Shown: piece by piece, positions 33,901 to 38,800 of the stretch
How positions within the stretch are numbered: position 1 is the stretch's first letter
How the letters are laid out: each line of letters opens with the position of its first letter
From: Diadema setosum
Lineage: Eukaryota > Echinodermata > Echinoidea > Diadematoida > Diadematidae
Assembly (NCBI RefSeq): GCF_964275005.1
Contig: NC_092705.1
Coordinates: 14,631,885 to 14,695,884, forward strand
Reading direction: 5' to 3'
DNA: 64,000 bases
Notes under the pieces: model-generated
Told to the model about the DNA's origin: nothing
Databases searched by the model: none
The model's input: only the letters and a program-made list of their open reading frames with translations
Program-made: the position numbers and the translations under genes

Positions 33901-35551
33901 GGATTTATAATTGCTATATTTTTGTTTGTTTCATATTTTTATTTCATTCTAAACTTTTTTGCTTAGACAAAGATCGTTTGATCTCCCCATATTTTTTTGT
34001 GTTTGTTTTCAAGAGCAAAGATCTAACACATATCACTGACGGCAGCAATGCTAGTAACAGATCTATCAAGAAGTTGTTATTGATATAGAGCTCACTCAGC
34101 TTGACCATATGCAGTAGGTAGCTTAGTTCAACATGGACAACCACTTTTTATCATTATTCCTTTTTAAGTATGCAACACAAACAGCTCTGCAATCAATGCT
34201 AACCTCATCATAGAATCTTTTCCCTCCTTTCTTGGCATTCTTCAGACGCTCGAGGGCAGACATTCGGTTGGCCTTCTTCTTACCAACATCTCGCCTGGAC
34301 CGACGAGAAGTATCTTGATCTGGCAATTTTGAGGGGAAAGCATGAAGAAAGCTTCTGTGAAAACAGGGCCAACTTTGTATACGTCCAATGGAACATGCAA
34401 TGGATATGAATCACAATATAATGCAATCTCTTTGTTGTTCATCATCCTACAGTGGCACATACAAATACTTTACATTAAAAAAAATCCTAATTATGACTTA
34501 CAAAGCCAGCAATAGTATACTATTACTAGAGTCATGATGTATGTCTGATTTTTTTTTTCCTCCAAATAATCATTTGAAAGCCACCATAACTGCTTGAAAT
34601 AAAAAATTGTGATAAAGATTGGGATTTGTTTGTTTGTTATTTATATTCATTCAGGATAAAAAGTTCAGCAAAAGCTGTTTTACAACAAAGTCCTGTATCA
34701 AAATACATATAAAAAAACAGTCTCATATATGCAGTCACTAATGCAGTGGATTTCATGCATGTCATATGTAAGTTGAATCGAATTATTCAAACTAAAATAT
34801 CAATTGAGTAATTAGTAAAAGTAATCACTAAATTAGAAATTATCAAGTAGATTTCAAAATCACATTTTCTCACAGGATCTACTAAAGGACAGCCACTTTG
34901 CTGTGACAAACTAAATGAAAATGTTGACTTTTCTTGGTGGGGGTGGGGGTGGGGGGGATCATTGATTTACATCAATTTGATCATTATAAAAATAAAATTT
35001 TATCGTGCCATCAAATCATGTGAATGAAGACCGACATTCCATCAACATTTTGTCAACTCAAAAGGGCTTGAAATACGTTCTGCTTATTTACAGTACCGGG
35101 TATTAAACCTCCCTGAAAAAGCATTGTCAATCCTGCACTGGGAACACGATATATATTTACCCGACAACAAAAGTCACCATGTTGCATTGTTATTTGTATT
35201 TTGTATGCATGAATATTCAGTTTTCTGAGACAGCAAACTTTCAACTTTTTGTGGCAGCCATTTTGTGAGCATCACCACAACCATCAGTCACCACCAAAGC
35301 TAAGCCTCTGATGCACTGCACTGAAAATTGAATCATGCACTGCTAGTCTTCCATAACTGTCTTATCGATATCATCATTTCCATGGCATATTTTATAAACT
35401 ACTAGTATATGGATATGTGGTGAGCTATGGTGCCTGATGCAGCCAGTAACAACGTTGAGTGGTTCAACTTTACTCGATTATTGCACAAGTATTTTCAGAA
35501 AGCCAAAGGTAAAACCTTACCATTGTCACCGTTTTCCATAATTGGCGCCAT
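890..35551 (-). CDS. POLA1: DNA polymerase alpha catalytic subunit (p180), 38 coding exons
   Basis: Family-B replicative polymerase that extends the primase RNA primer into a short DNA primer in the nuclear polymerase alpha-primase complex. The exons listed separately join to 4,422 nt (1,473 aa plus stop), with every intron phase matching. Visible order: basic and acidic N-terminus (1-310) with the docking motif [11 protein letters not shown] (154-164); N-terminal and exonuclease-like domain (about 340-830), where the Exo I acidic pair is replaced by N561 and R563, so no proofreading is expected; palm motif A DFNSLYPS (880-887), motif [10 protein letters not shown] (965-973) and motif C YGDTDS (1015-1020), with catalytic D880, D1017 and D1019; Zn1 C1297/C1302/C1326/C1330; Zn2 C1363/C1368/C1386/C1389; primase-tethering tail [10 protein letters not shown] (1457-1466). 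Start chosen at ATG 35551 because human POLA1 also begins MAP. No frameshift or internal stop. Intron 36 has a GC donor. Identity is very secure; single splice sites of exons 5, 9 and 10 are less so. Confidence 0.97.
1070..1135 (-). repeat. Possible retroelement 3' tail
   Basis: On the minus strand: AGCGCTTAGAAACTGAAG, TAAGCACTTTATAAATG, then (ATT)n. This resembles LINE/SINE tails of marine invertebrates. In POLA1 intron 37. Confidence 0.35.
1710..1920 (+). repeat. GCGAAAATTTC dispersed repeat, copy a
   Basis: Contains CGCGAAAATTTCATGCCACG and GCTCCGATTCGCGAAAATTT and ends TTTTACAGTA. Related copies at 3238-3400 (inverted), 23650-23800 and 51355-51500. Confidence 0.65.
1974..2061 (-). CDS. 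POLA1: POLA1 coding exon 37 (aa 1398-1426)
   Basis: Acceptor CATGCATTGCAG, donor AAAG|GTATTG (phase 1). It encodes [20 protein letters not shown], matching human YSDKSLYTQLCFYRYIFD. Confidence 0.95.
2200..2400. repeat. GTGGCC-motif dispersed repeat (weak)
   Basis: Repeated GTGGCC/GGGCCAC words (GAGTGGCCTGAAA, CAGGGCCACCAAAA, GGTGGCCCAAC). A similar arrangement lies at about 52008-52185 (GGGCCACTGAAA, GGGCCACAAAA) and, more loosely, at 63640-63785. In POLA1 intron 36. Confidence 0.35.
2572..2688 (-). CDS. POLA1: POLA1 coding exon 36 (aa 1359-1397), Zn2; GC donor
   Basis: Acceptor CTGTTCCAG. It encodes [10 protein letters not shown] and [14 protein letters not shown], so Zn2 is C1363/C1368/C1386/C1389. 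The exon must end at the KPE codons because exon 37 resumes at YSDKELY, the exact human junction. That makes the donor GAG|GCGAGT, a GC-AG intron. Confidence 0.92.
3238..3400 (-). repeat. GCGAAAATTTC dispersed repeat, copy b (inverted)
   Basis: Starts ACTGTAAAACCAGAAATATT and contains ATGAAATTTCCGCGAATTGG, the reverse complement of the copy at 1710-1920. In POLA1 intron 35. Confidence 0.6.
3746..3874 (-). CDS. POLA1: POLA1 coding exon 35 (aa 1316-1358), second half of Zn1
   Basis: Acceptor CCTTCCCAG, donor TACGCT|GTGAGT (phase 0). It encodes C1326-X3-C1330 and the helix [17 protein letters not shown]. Confidence 0.92.
4522..4700 (-). CDS. POLA1: POLA1 coding exon 34 (aa 1256-1315), first half of Zn1
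   Basis: Acceptor TCCCGACAG, donor GGCACG|GTAAAT (phase 0). It encodes [19 protein letters not shown], then C1297-X4-C1302. Confidence 0.94.
5065..5234 (+). mobile_element. Pogo-like MITE copy 1
   Basis: 170 bp running from CAGTGCACTCC to GGGAGTGCACTG with TA on both sides. Terminal inverted repeats of about 20 bp extend into a TTATAACG-like segment. CAGT-type ends with TA target duplication fit the Tc1/mariner-pogo class. No transposase. In POLA1 intron 33. Confidence 0.85.
5346..5438 (-). mobile_element. Short TTAACC-ended MITE, inverted copy
   Basis: Ends TTAACCCACTGAGGATGG and CTTCAAGGGGTTAA. Reverse-complemented it shares GTCTATGGGAAA and ATGCATGTT-like blocks with 18228-18313. In POLA1 intron 33. 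Confidence 0.6.
5657..5831 (-). CDS. POLA1: POLA1 coding exon 33 (aa 1198-1255)
   Basis: Acceptor CCAACCCCCAG, donor CTCG|GTAGGT (phase 1). It encodes [20 protein letters not shown], the end of the thumb. Confidence 0.95.
6672..6806 (-). CDS. POLA1: POLA1 coding exon 32 (aa 1153-1197)
   Basis: Acceptor ATCATTGCAG, donor TGTGAG|GTCAGT (phase 0). It encodes [19 protein letters not shown] and [10 protein letters not shown]. Confidence 0.96.
7217..7390 (+). repeat. GTATT pentanucleotide microsatellite
   Basis: About 170 bp of TATTG repeats with occasional TACTG and AATG variants. The preceding 50 bp (AAGAGCACTATACAAATATC) look like the 3' tail of a LINE/SINE, so the array may have grown from a retroelement tail. 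In POLA1 intron 31; open frames here on both strands are artefacts. Confidence 0.9.
7455..7587 (-). CDS. POLA1: POLA1 coding exon 31 (aa 1108-1152)
   Basis: Acceptor CTATCCCCAG, donor CACAAG|GTCAGT (phase 0). It encodes [16 protein letters not shown], then [11 protein letters not shown], matching human. Confidence 0.95.
7700..7948 (+). mobile_element. Pogo-like MITE copy 2, decayed, with internal tandem duplication
   Basis: The right end GGAGTGCAATG and following TA are recognisable; the left terminus is lost. A block of about 49 bp starting CTTGTTATAACC occurs twice, at 7752-7800 and 7819-7867. In POLA1 intron 30. Confidence 0.75.
7993..8889 (+). mobile_element. TTAA-flanked fold-back element T2, copy 1, split by T3
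   Basis: Outer element with left end TTAA-AGGGATC and right end CTGTACCATCCCT-TTAA. The interior matches the copy at 59424. Interrupted at an internal TTAA by element T3. In POLA1 intron 30. Confidence 0.75.
8273..8821 (+). mobile_element. TTAA-flanked fold-back element T3, nested in T2
   Basis: 549 bp with long inverted arms: left AGGACAAGTTCACCTTCAT, right complementary through GGTGAACTTGTCCT. The arms stay alignable for about 150 bp. TTAA lies on both sides. A family with this start is, from memory, common in sea-urchin DNA. Confidence 0.85.
9317..9433 (-). CDS. POLA1: POLA1 coding exon 30 (aa 1069-1107)
   Basis: Acceptor TTTTCAG, donor GGAAG|GTAAGT (phase 2). It encodes [15 protein letters not shown], the thumb-side basic motif. 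Confidence 0.95.
10005..10093 (-). CDS. POLA1: POLA1 coding exon 29 (aa 1040-1068)
   Basis: Acceptor TTCGATCAG, donor AAGAA|GTAAGA (phase 2). It encodes [20 protein letters not shown], then a KKKK run. Confidence 0.95.
10186..11501 (+). mobile_element. 1.3-kb TIR element in POLA1 intron 28
   Basis: Left end CAGTCGCAGCGGACG and right end CGTCCGCTGTGACTG are inverted repeats that continue into AATTAACTC/GAGTTAATT. GTTA occurs directly outside each end, a possible 4-bp target duplication. The motif CCAGATRTGTCTGGAAATAAT occurs at about 10581 and 11205. No transposase-like ORF. Confidence 0.65.
11796..11888 (-). CDS. POLA1: POLA1 coding exon 28 (aa 1009-1039), motif C
   Basis: Acceptor CTTTTCTAG, donor AACAGG|GTGGGA (phase 0). 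It carries motif [18 protein letters not shown]1017 and D1019 are catalytic. Confidence 0.97.
12438..12470 (-). CDS. POLA1: POLA1 coding exon 27 (aa 998-1008)
   Basis: A 33-nt exon with acceptor TCATTTCTAG and donor CAAAAG|GTATGT (phase 0). It encodes [11 protein letters not shown], compared with human ILMHTKEMVQK. Confidence 0.95.
12857..13414 (+). mobile_element. TTAA-flanked DNA element T1, copy 1
   Basis: 558 bp bounded by TTAA on both sides, with ends AGGTAGGGGATACC and GGATTCCCTACCT. The short terminal inverted repeats and TTAA duplication suggest a Kolobok- or piggyBac-type non-autonomous element. No coding capacity. In POLA1 intron 26. Confidence 0.85.
13546..13668 (-). CDS. POLA1: POLA1 coding exon 26 (aa 957-997), motif B
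   Basis: Acceptor CCTCCACAG, donor AGAGAG|GTAAGA (phase 0). It carries motif [18 protein letters not shown], and [11 protein letters not shown]. Confidence 0.97.
13859..13992. repeat. Fold-back hairpin, POLA1 intron 25
   Basis: TTGCAACTGACTAACAAATT at 13859 is the inverted copy of AATTTGTTAATCAGTTGCAA ending at 13992. Arms of about 42 bp include GCCCTACATC and GATGTAGGGC. Confidence 0.85.
14496..14645 (-). CDS. POLA1: POLA1 coding exon 25 (aa 907-956)
   Basis: Acceptor GGTATCCAG, donor CTTCAG|GTTTGC (phase 0). It encodes [20 protein letters not shown], the fingers helix leading to motif B. Confidence 0.96.
15141..15250 (-). CDS. POLA1: POLA1 coding exon 24 (aa 870-906), motif A
   Basis: Acceptor TCGTTTCCAG, donor GAACAG|GTGAGG (phase 0). 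It carries polymerase motif [21 protein letters not shown]880 is the metal-binding aspartate. Confidence 0.97.
15766..15800 (+). repeat. Poly-C followed by CA microsatellite
   Basis: A run of about 13 C then (AC)n in POLA1 intron 23. Confidence 0.85.
15894..15987 (-). CDS. POLA1: POLA1 coding exon 23 (aa 839-869)
   Basis: Acceptor CCTCCACAG, donor GTCG|GTACGT (phase 1). It encodes an acidic linker, then [14 protein letters not shown], which leads into the palm. Confidence 0.95.
16490..16609 (-). CDS. POLA1: POLA1 coding exon 22 (aa 799-838)
   Basis: Acceptor ATCCGTTCAG, donor GTCTCT|GTGAGT (phase 0). It encodes [20 protein letters not shown]. Confidence 0.95.
16778..16951 (+). mobile_element. 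Pogo-like MITE copy 3
   Basis: Begins TA-CAGATAAATCCC and ends GGGAGTGCACTG-TA; the interior shares TTATAACCAAACAAATAAAC with the other copies. In POLA1 intron 21. Confidence 0.8.
17333..17462 (-). CDS. POLA1: POLA1 coding exon 21 (aa 755-798)
   Basis: Acceptor TTTCTATGAAG, donor GTCATG|GTAACG (phase 0). It encodes [15 protein letters not shown], nearly identical to human. Confidence 0.95.
18228..18313 (+). mobile_element. Short TTAACC-ended MITE
   Basis: 86 bp from TTAACCCGTTGAGGAC to AACAGGTTAA. Related copies: an inverted one at 5346-5438 and a fragment at 17696-17740. Confidence 0.6.
18234..18511 (+). repeat. 139-bp tandem duplication, POLA1 intron 20
   Basis: 18234-18372 and 18373-18511 are almost identical; one visible difference is TACTCGGGC versus TACTCAGGC. 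The duplicated part includes a short TTAACC-ended MITE (full copy 18228-18313). Confidence 0.9.
18599..18786 (-). CDS. POLA1: POLA1 coding exon 20 (aa 693-754)
   Basis: Acceptor CATCTCTCAG, donor TACAC|GTATGT (phase 2). It encodes [20 protein letters not shown] and IKNMY, closely matching human. Confidence 0.95.
18991..19020 (+). repeat. CA microsatellite
   Basis: About 30 bp of (AC)n in POLA1 intron 19. Confidence 0.85.
19455..19622. repeat. Fold-back hairpin, POLA1 intron 19
   Basis: Arms of about 75 bp: GGTGAAAGATAGAGGCGCTC on the left against GTGCGCCTCATCTTTCACC on the right. The tip reads AACGAGGCGAAGCCGAGTTG. Confidence 0.85.
19622..20060. mobile_element. TIR element adjoining the hairpin, POLA1 intron 19
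   Basis: TATACAACGTCCAAGTAGAT at the left and ATCTACTTGGACGTTGTATA at the right, arms about 50 bp including CCTCCAA. The interior has several short self-complementary stretches around GCATGCATG and no ORF of note. Confidence 0.75.
20152..20268 (-). CDS. POLA1: POLA1 coding exon 19 (aa 654-692)
   Basis: Acceptor CTCCTCAG, donor CTGAGT|GTAAGT (phase 0). It encodes [16 protein letters not shown] and [10 protein letters not shown], strongly conserved. Phase 0 in the next exon selects this donor over one 3 nt away. Confidence 0.95.
20708..20797 (-). CDS. POLA1: POLA1 coding exon 18 (aa 624-653)
   Basis: Acceptor GCAAACCAG, donor ATTGTG|GTAAGA (phase 0). It encodes [20 protein letters not shown], the Exo II region of the exonuclease-like fold. 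Confidence 0.95.
21049..21231 (+). mobile_element. Pogo-like MITE copy 4
   Basis: TA-CAGTGGACTCCCGTTATAAC at the left and GGGAGTACACTG-TA at the right, one of the best preserved copies. In POLA1 intron 17. Confidence 0.87.
21417..21478 (-). CDS. POLA1: POLA1 coding exon 17 (aa 603-623)
   Basis: Acceptor TTTTCACAG, donor AGAAAG|GTAATT (phase 0). It encodes [19 protein letters not shown]. Confidence 0.94.
22324..22408 (-). CDS. POLA1: POLA1 coding exon 16 (aa 575-602)
   Basis: Acceptor TTTTTTTAG, donor TGTG|GTAAGC (phase 1). It encodes [19 protein letters not shown], matching human. Confidence 0.95.
22746..22900 (-). CDS. POLA1: POLA1 coding exon 15 (aa 523-574)
   Basis: Acceptor TATCTCAG, donor AATGAG|GTGATG (phase 0). 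It encodes QPVSWCKVE and [13 protein letters not shown]. The last motif sits where proofreading B-family enzymes carry the Exo I DxE; here it reads N561-L-R563. Confidence 0.95.
23420..23558 (-). CDS. POLA1: POLA1 coding exon 14 (aa 477-522)
   Basis: Acceptor TCCGTGTAG, donor CCTC|GTGAGT (phase 1). It encodes [20 protein letters not shown] and [10 protein letters not shown]. Confidence 0.95.
23650..23800 (+). repeat. GCGAAAATTTC dispersed repeat, copy c
   Basis: Contains TTGCAAAAATTTCATGTCAC and GGCTCCAATTCGTGAAAATT and ends TTTACAGTA. In POLA1 intron 13. Confidence 0.6.
23960..24034 (-). CDS. POLA1: POLA1 coding exon 13 (aa 452-476)
   Basis: Acceptor CCCACACAG, donor TATGGG|GTGAAT (phase 0). 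It encodes [13 protein letters not shown], matching human VPEKSEYLEVKY. Confidence 0.95.
24547..24660 (-). CDS. POLA1: POLA1 coding exon 12 (aa 414-451)
   Basis: Acceptor TTTACCAACAG, donor TCAAAG|GTGAGA (phase 0). It encodes MMDVYKEFD and [12 protein letters not shown], close to human. Confidence 0.95.
25146..25258 (-). CDS. POLA1: POLA1 coding exon 11 (aa 376-413)
   Basis: Acceptor TTTGGCAG, donor GAAAAG|GTATCT (phase 0). It encodes FLFGKVWI and [13 protein letters not shown], both nearly identical to human. Confidence 0.95.
25875..26065 (-). CDS. POLA1: POLA1 coding exon 10 (aa 312-375)
   Basis: Acceptor TTTTATTAAAG, donor CCAG|GTATTC (phase 1). The start is the only acceptor that fits phase 2, and it gives NPEV before W323, compared with human LPDV before W. 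The strongly conserved part is YWLDAYED, the start of the folded N-terminal domain. A MITE lies only 17 bp upstream of the acceptor. Confidence 0.85.
26084..26265 (+). mobile_element. Pogo-like MITE copy 5, next to the exon 10 acceptor
   Basis: TA-CAGGCGATTCCTG at the left, GAGTGCACTG at the right; the right-hand TA has decayed. Its left edge lies 17 bp from the acceptor AG of POLA1 exon 10. Confidence 0.8.
26732..26858 (-). CDS. POLA1: POLA1 coding exon 9 (aa 270-311)
   Basis: Acceptor TTTGTAG, donor GGCAAA|GTAAAT (phase 2). It encodes a strongly acidic stretch including a run of eight glutamates. A GC donor 6 nt upstream (CAG|GC) was considered and set aside. Confidence 0.8.
27149..27399 (-). 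CDS. POLA1: POLA1 coding exon 8 (aa 186-269)
   Basis: Acceptor CACATTTAG, donor AATG|GTGAGA (phase 1). It encodes the poorly conserved Ser/Pro/Arg-rich N-terminal region. The short block SPGIRNPFS aligns with human SPNPFS and fixes the frame. Confidence 0.87.
27899..27931 (+). repeat. CA microsatellite abutting the exon 7 donor
   Basis: (AC)n of about 33 bp, beginning 7 nt past the donor GT of POLA1 exon 7 on the minus strand. Confidence 0.9.
27938..27993 (-). CDS. POLA1: POLA1 coding exon 7 (aa 168-185)
   Basis: Acceptor CTTTGCAG, donor CCTGG|GTAATT (phase 2). It encodes a short basic linker with [11 protein letters not shown]. The donor is followed directly by a CA/GT microsatellite. Confidence 0.85.
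28607..29682 (+). repeat. Tandem array of a 158-bp unit with TIR-like ends, POLA1 intron 6
   Basis: Six units begin with TAGCATTTTGTAGC at 28621, 28779, 28936, 29094, 29251 and 29410, with a partial seventh at 29558. Each contains AGGTCA direct repeats. The array is framed by GTCCCCGCCG (28607-28616) and CGGCGGGGAC (29673-29682), with an ACGGACACAC-rich segment (29580-29640) and a short palindrome at the right. Units are very similar, implying recent amplification. Confidence 0.9.
29717..29848 (-). CDS. POLA1: POLA1 coding exon 6 (aa 124-167)
   Basis: Acceptor TTGCGAAG after a short C/T tract, donor GAG|GTAAAG (phase 0). It encodes a basic segment followed by [12 protein letters not shown], which corresponds to the conserved motif through which the polymerase N-terminus binds AND-1/Ctf4 (family knowledge). 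Confidence 0.9.
30855..30901 (-). CDS. POLA1: POLA1 coding exon 5 (aa 108-123)
   Basis: A 47-nt exon with acceptor ACATGCAG and donor CAG|GTACAT (phase 0). It encodes a lysine-rich linker ending KAAKKQ. A second AG lies 5 nt inside, but using it breaks the frame, so the outer one is chosen. Confidence 0.75.
31008..31202 (-). mobile_element. Pogo-like MITE copy 6, inverted
   Basis: TA-CAGCGCACACCCG at the left and GGAGTCACCTG-TA at the right. The interior is reverse-complemented relative to the other copies (AAGGACTTTGTTATAAC at its right end). In POLA1 intron 4. Confidence 0.75.
31221..31680 (+). mobile_element. TTAA-flanked element T4
   Basis: 460 bp with ends AGGGGACCTCCGGATGA and TCGTCCGGAATGTCCCT, with TTAA on both sides. 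Starts 18 bp after the pogo-like MITE at 31008-31202. No ORF of note. Confidence 0.75.
32175..32252 (-). CDS. POLA1: POLA1 coding exon 4 (aa 82-107)
   Basis: Acceptor CCTGTAAG, donor TCAA|GTAATT (phase 1). It encodes [14 protein letters not shown], which is identical to human in this core. Confidence 0.93.
32916..33012 (-). CDS. POLA1: POLA1 coding exon 3 (aa 50-81)
   Basis: Acceptor CCCTGCAG, donor GATG|GTAAGT (phase 1). It encodes the acidic block [18 protein letters not shown], which is nearly the human sequence at this position. Confidence 0.95.
33399..33749. repeat. Nested fold-back palindromes, POLA1 intron 2
   Basis: Outer arms: GGCGTTTCATAAAGCTGTTC at the left against GAACAGCTTTACGAAACACG at the right. 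An inner palindrome (about 33517-33687) carries ATGAAGGAACTTGTCGGATA arms and ends GCCCCCC. One fold-back element sits inside another. Confidence 0.85.
34204..34319 (-). CDS. POLA1: POLA1 coding exon 2 (aa 11-49)
   Basis: Acceptor TTGCCAG, donor GAG|GTTAGC (phase 0). It encodes a basic stretch with [14 protein letters not shown], matching the ALERLKKAK stretch near the human N-terminus. Confidence 0.92.
35521..35551 (-). CDS. POLA1: POLA1 coding exon 1 (aa 1-10)
   Basis: Encodes [10 protein letters not shown]. The ATG context is AAATGG. The donor is G|GTAAGG, phase 1. An in-frame second ATG lies 12 nt downstream. Any 5' UTR lies above 35551 and cannot be bounded from sequence. Confidence 0.85.
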
Positions 35552-35870
35552 TTCCAAATCAAGATGAACTAAAGTGATTCTTCAAACAATCGTCACATTC
35601 GGCAAATTAAGCAGTACAGATAACGGTGGTAGGGTTCAGGTTGTCATACGTTCCCGCCCGCCTGACTTCACAACATGTCCAGTCAGAGCACGTCTCAATA
35701 TGACTGTAATCAGCGGGCTCGCGGAATCAGAGTAGGTTTGTGCATGCTACGGTAGCCGTCCATCCTAGGCCGACACTCACGGCTGTCCATGCGAGGTTCA
35801 CTCGCCTCCAAAGCCGCTGACAAATTTTTACAATGGCGCGCTCCGAACTCCGCGCGAAAGCATTATTTCC
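35552..35870 (-). promoter_or_regulatory. POLA1 5' flank with E2F-type sites
   Basis: This is the most CpG-rich stretch around the start codon. At 35852-35859 the minus strand reads TTTCGCGC, a perfect E2F consensus (TTTSGCGC). A weaker match, TTCCCGCC, lies on the plus strand near 35650. POLA1 is a known G1/S E2F target in animals. No TATA box is visible and the transcription start is not determinable. Confidence 0.5.
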
Positions 35871-35899
35871 TTGGACGGGTTCATTTACGGATATGGGGA

Positions 35900-38800
35900 G
35901 GTCATCTTCCTTTTCAATTGTCCCTCTGAGATGTCATTCACGGCTGACGTCCTTCAGATTTGTAAGAAATGCCTGGTTATCAGGCTAACAGTAACGTTGC
36001 CAAATCGTGTGCTGGGCCCATGTATCGCTGTTTCAAGAAAATTTGTCAAACATTATAACCAAACACTCTTTTTTTCTTGATGTCCCATCTTACTGACATT
36101 TCTGCCATTCTGTTTTGTTTACCCATACTTGGTATTGAAGTCAATTTGGAAATGATGGGGATGCACTTTAGACATGGAACATGCATCAAGATTTTTGTCA
36201 TTTTTCTTGCTATGATTTTCTTGAATCTTCAAACACCATGAACACCCCCTTGCCGTTGCCCAATAACAAATTCGTAGCACTTTTGCCAAGAAATTACATT
36301 TTCAAGAATGAGGTTTAAAACCTATCAGACTAAAAACAAGACAAATCTATCAAAAACACAAAGGATACCATGTTGAAGTGTTACCCAATTTTCATCAAGC
36401 TTCACCAGTGCGTTCAGATATTTTTTTGCATTCTCTGATATGCCTACCCCTACAAGATAAAATATGAAGGAGAAGATGTGGTTTTCATGGCCATAATTCG
36501 CTGAAGGACCAAAATATGAAATAATTTTAGTTGTAACTGGTCTTGAATAGTCTTCTCATTATTTCCTTTGTTTTTCATGAGACAAAAATGCGTCAAAACA
36601 AGATGAAAACTGCGGAAAAACAGTATTTTCCAAGATTGGAATATGCCCTGAGATTATACACTCCTGACAAATATTACTGGATGGGCGTACAACATCCGTT
36701 CTCAGTTCTTTTTAAAAAGTTTTGAACTAATTTCTATTTCCACCCAGAATTTACATCCGTTTGTCATTCCATCTATGAATTACATGAGAATTCAGTAGTG
36801 GCTTATATTAGGGTCTATTTGAAGGTTCTGTTCGTTGGTGAAAAGGGTCTTCAGCAATGTTTGATTTTGTTTGTGAAGGAGTGTTTTGTTATCTTTGATT
36901 ATAATATTCACTTTATCGCGTTGTAAAGCATAAAAATATATATTTACAAAGAGTGTCTTGCAAAAAAAAAAAAACAACAACAACAACAAGCTTCGACTAG
37001 AAAACGGCCTTGATAGATTTATGTCTTCAAGTAGAACAGCGCCACCTTGTGATGGTTACCACATGGTTTTTCATAATTTTATACATGTATACTGTGCTAC
37101 GATACCAGTAATTTATAGTTTTGAGTAATACCTCATGAGCACGTGGGTACAAATGAGTTTCTTTTTTTTTCTCGGTTGGTTAGGAATTTCTTTCGTTTTC
37201 AAAGTGACACAATGTATAAGCTTGTTGATGTAACAATAATTCATTGAATTCACCAGAAATTAATTAAAGAGAGAGAGAGGGAGAGAGAAGATGATCTTGC
37301 TTGGACCATGACCAGAATGGTCCATCAAAACACTCGAGATAGCATTCATTTCCTTATTTCGCATTATGTATCAACCAACTTTTTCTATTGAAGTATTAAT
37401 GTTGCCAAATACTAGGCTTGCTGTCAGGTGGATGTGCTGGCAAGCAGCATATAAGGATTACCTAAATAATCATATCATTATATATGCTTGTCTCAGTGAA
37501 TTTTAGAACCAGCATATATATCCTCTTTGCAACAAATGACCTTTTCAGTGGAACGCCGACTTGGATTACATTGAAAAATACATTTACTACTCAATGAAAG
37601 CAGAGTAATCAATTATGAAAGCTAACGTTCAAAGTATATAAAATATAGCAATTCCGTGTATTTTCTCCGAATAGTGCTTTGATTACAACCATGTATGCAA
37701 ATAATCAGCTCATGTAATTAGGTCATCAAACTACAAAATGATCTCTCAAGGATTATCATTTTTTTTAAAAATCATGTGTTTGGGTGATTTATATGTGTAT
37801 AACACTTGAAAAATACAAGTGGCCTATTATGCAAGGAATCATAATTCAGTTAGTTATACATAATATTGAAAAGCCAGTGAAGAAGTTAAAACATAAAATC
37901 GATTGTGTTATCAAATGAAAGTGTTTGATGGGCGGGTATGTGGCTTTTCATTTGTTATTCCATTTTGTAAATAACACACCATGTAAGCCTGTAATCAATC
38001 AGCAAATGACATTATCTTATCATTACAATTATCTTACGGAATGTGCATTCATATTTGAGAGTTTTGTACTGTTCCTTTGATGCGCACGGGAGTTTAAATT
38101 TTCGGATCAATCAAGATGGTGAAAGTTGCTTCTTTCCAACAAGTTTGCTATTTTCTGCGATACCAACAGGTCTCCACAATCTATTACATACTATATTTAG
38201 TCCTTTGGAGGTGTATGAGTGTCTCATTTAAAGAATTTCTTTTCCTGATCATCAATGTGAGCTATAGAGCCTAAGCGACGTTATACGGATATCAATTCAT
38301 TGGTGCTAAATCTGAAAACCATGCACTGATCTCAACTCAAAAGAAAGGCGACTGGCCAAAGTGAAGCACGCCATCAAGTGGCGCGCATCTAAATAATACG
38401 GTCTATGACAAAAAACAACGCCTGGAACTCGCGGTCAGTTCTTCTGCCCTCCTGTTTTATTATCAATTTGCATAGTTATAGCAACAAATCACAGAACACA
38501 AGCACTTGAAAAGGAAATTAGGAAATACTTATTATGACATCATAATAGTAAATTAGTGTGGGGAAGTATAATACGCAATCACATATTCATATTGTGTTCT
38601 GTGCAAAGTGCTCAGTCTTTCCCTTCATTCGTCAAGAAACTTATCTCTGCGTTGTTTTCTTTTGATTGCCGTTTAACAAATTTCATAACTCATTATAAAA
38701 CAGGTGTTACCAAAGACAAAAATGCCAGTTTGCCCAAAGTCCCGACTCAAACATCACATCGCGGATGAAATAATCCACTACATGCAGGCCTACGAGTTTT

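Larger units (their letters stand above)
1033..35520 (-). other. POLA1 intron contents overview
   Basis: The 37 introns range from 290 nt (intron 8) to about 1.7 kb (introns 6, 28 and 30). All except intron 36 have GT-AG ends. Repeat-bearing introns are 37, 35, 33, 31, 30, 28, 26, 25, 21, 20, 19, 17, 13, 9, 7, 6, 4 and 2, with the elements listed individually. In introns 1, 3, 5, 10, 11, 12, 14, 15, 16, 18, 22, 23, 24, 27, 29, 32 and 34 I see only simple AT-rich sequence and short homopolymers or CA/AAC runs. Confidence 0.7.
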
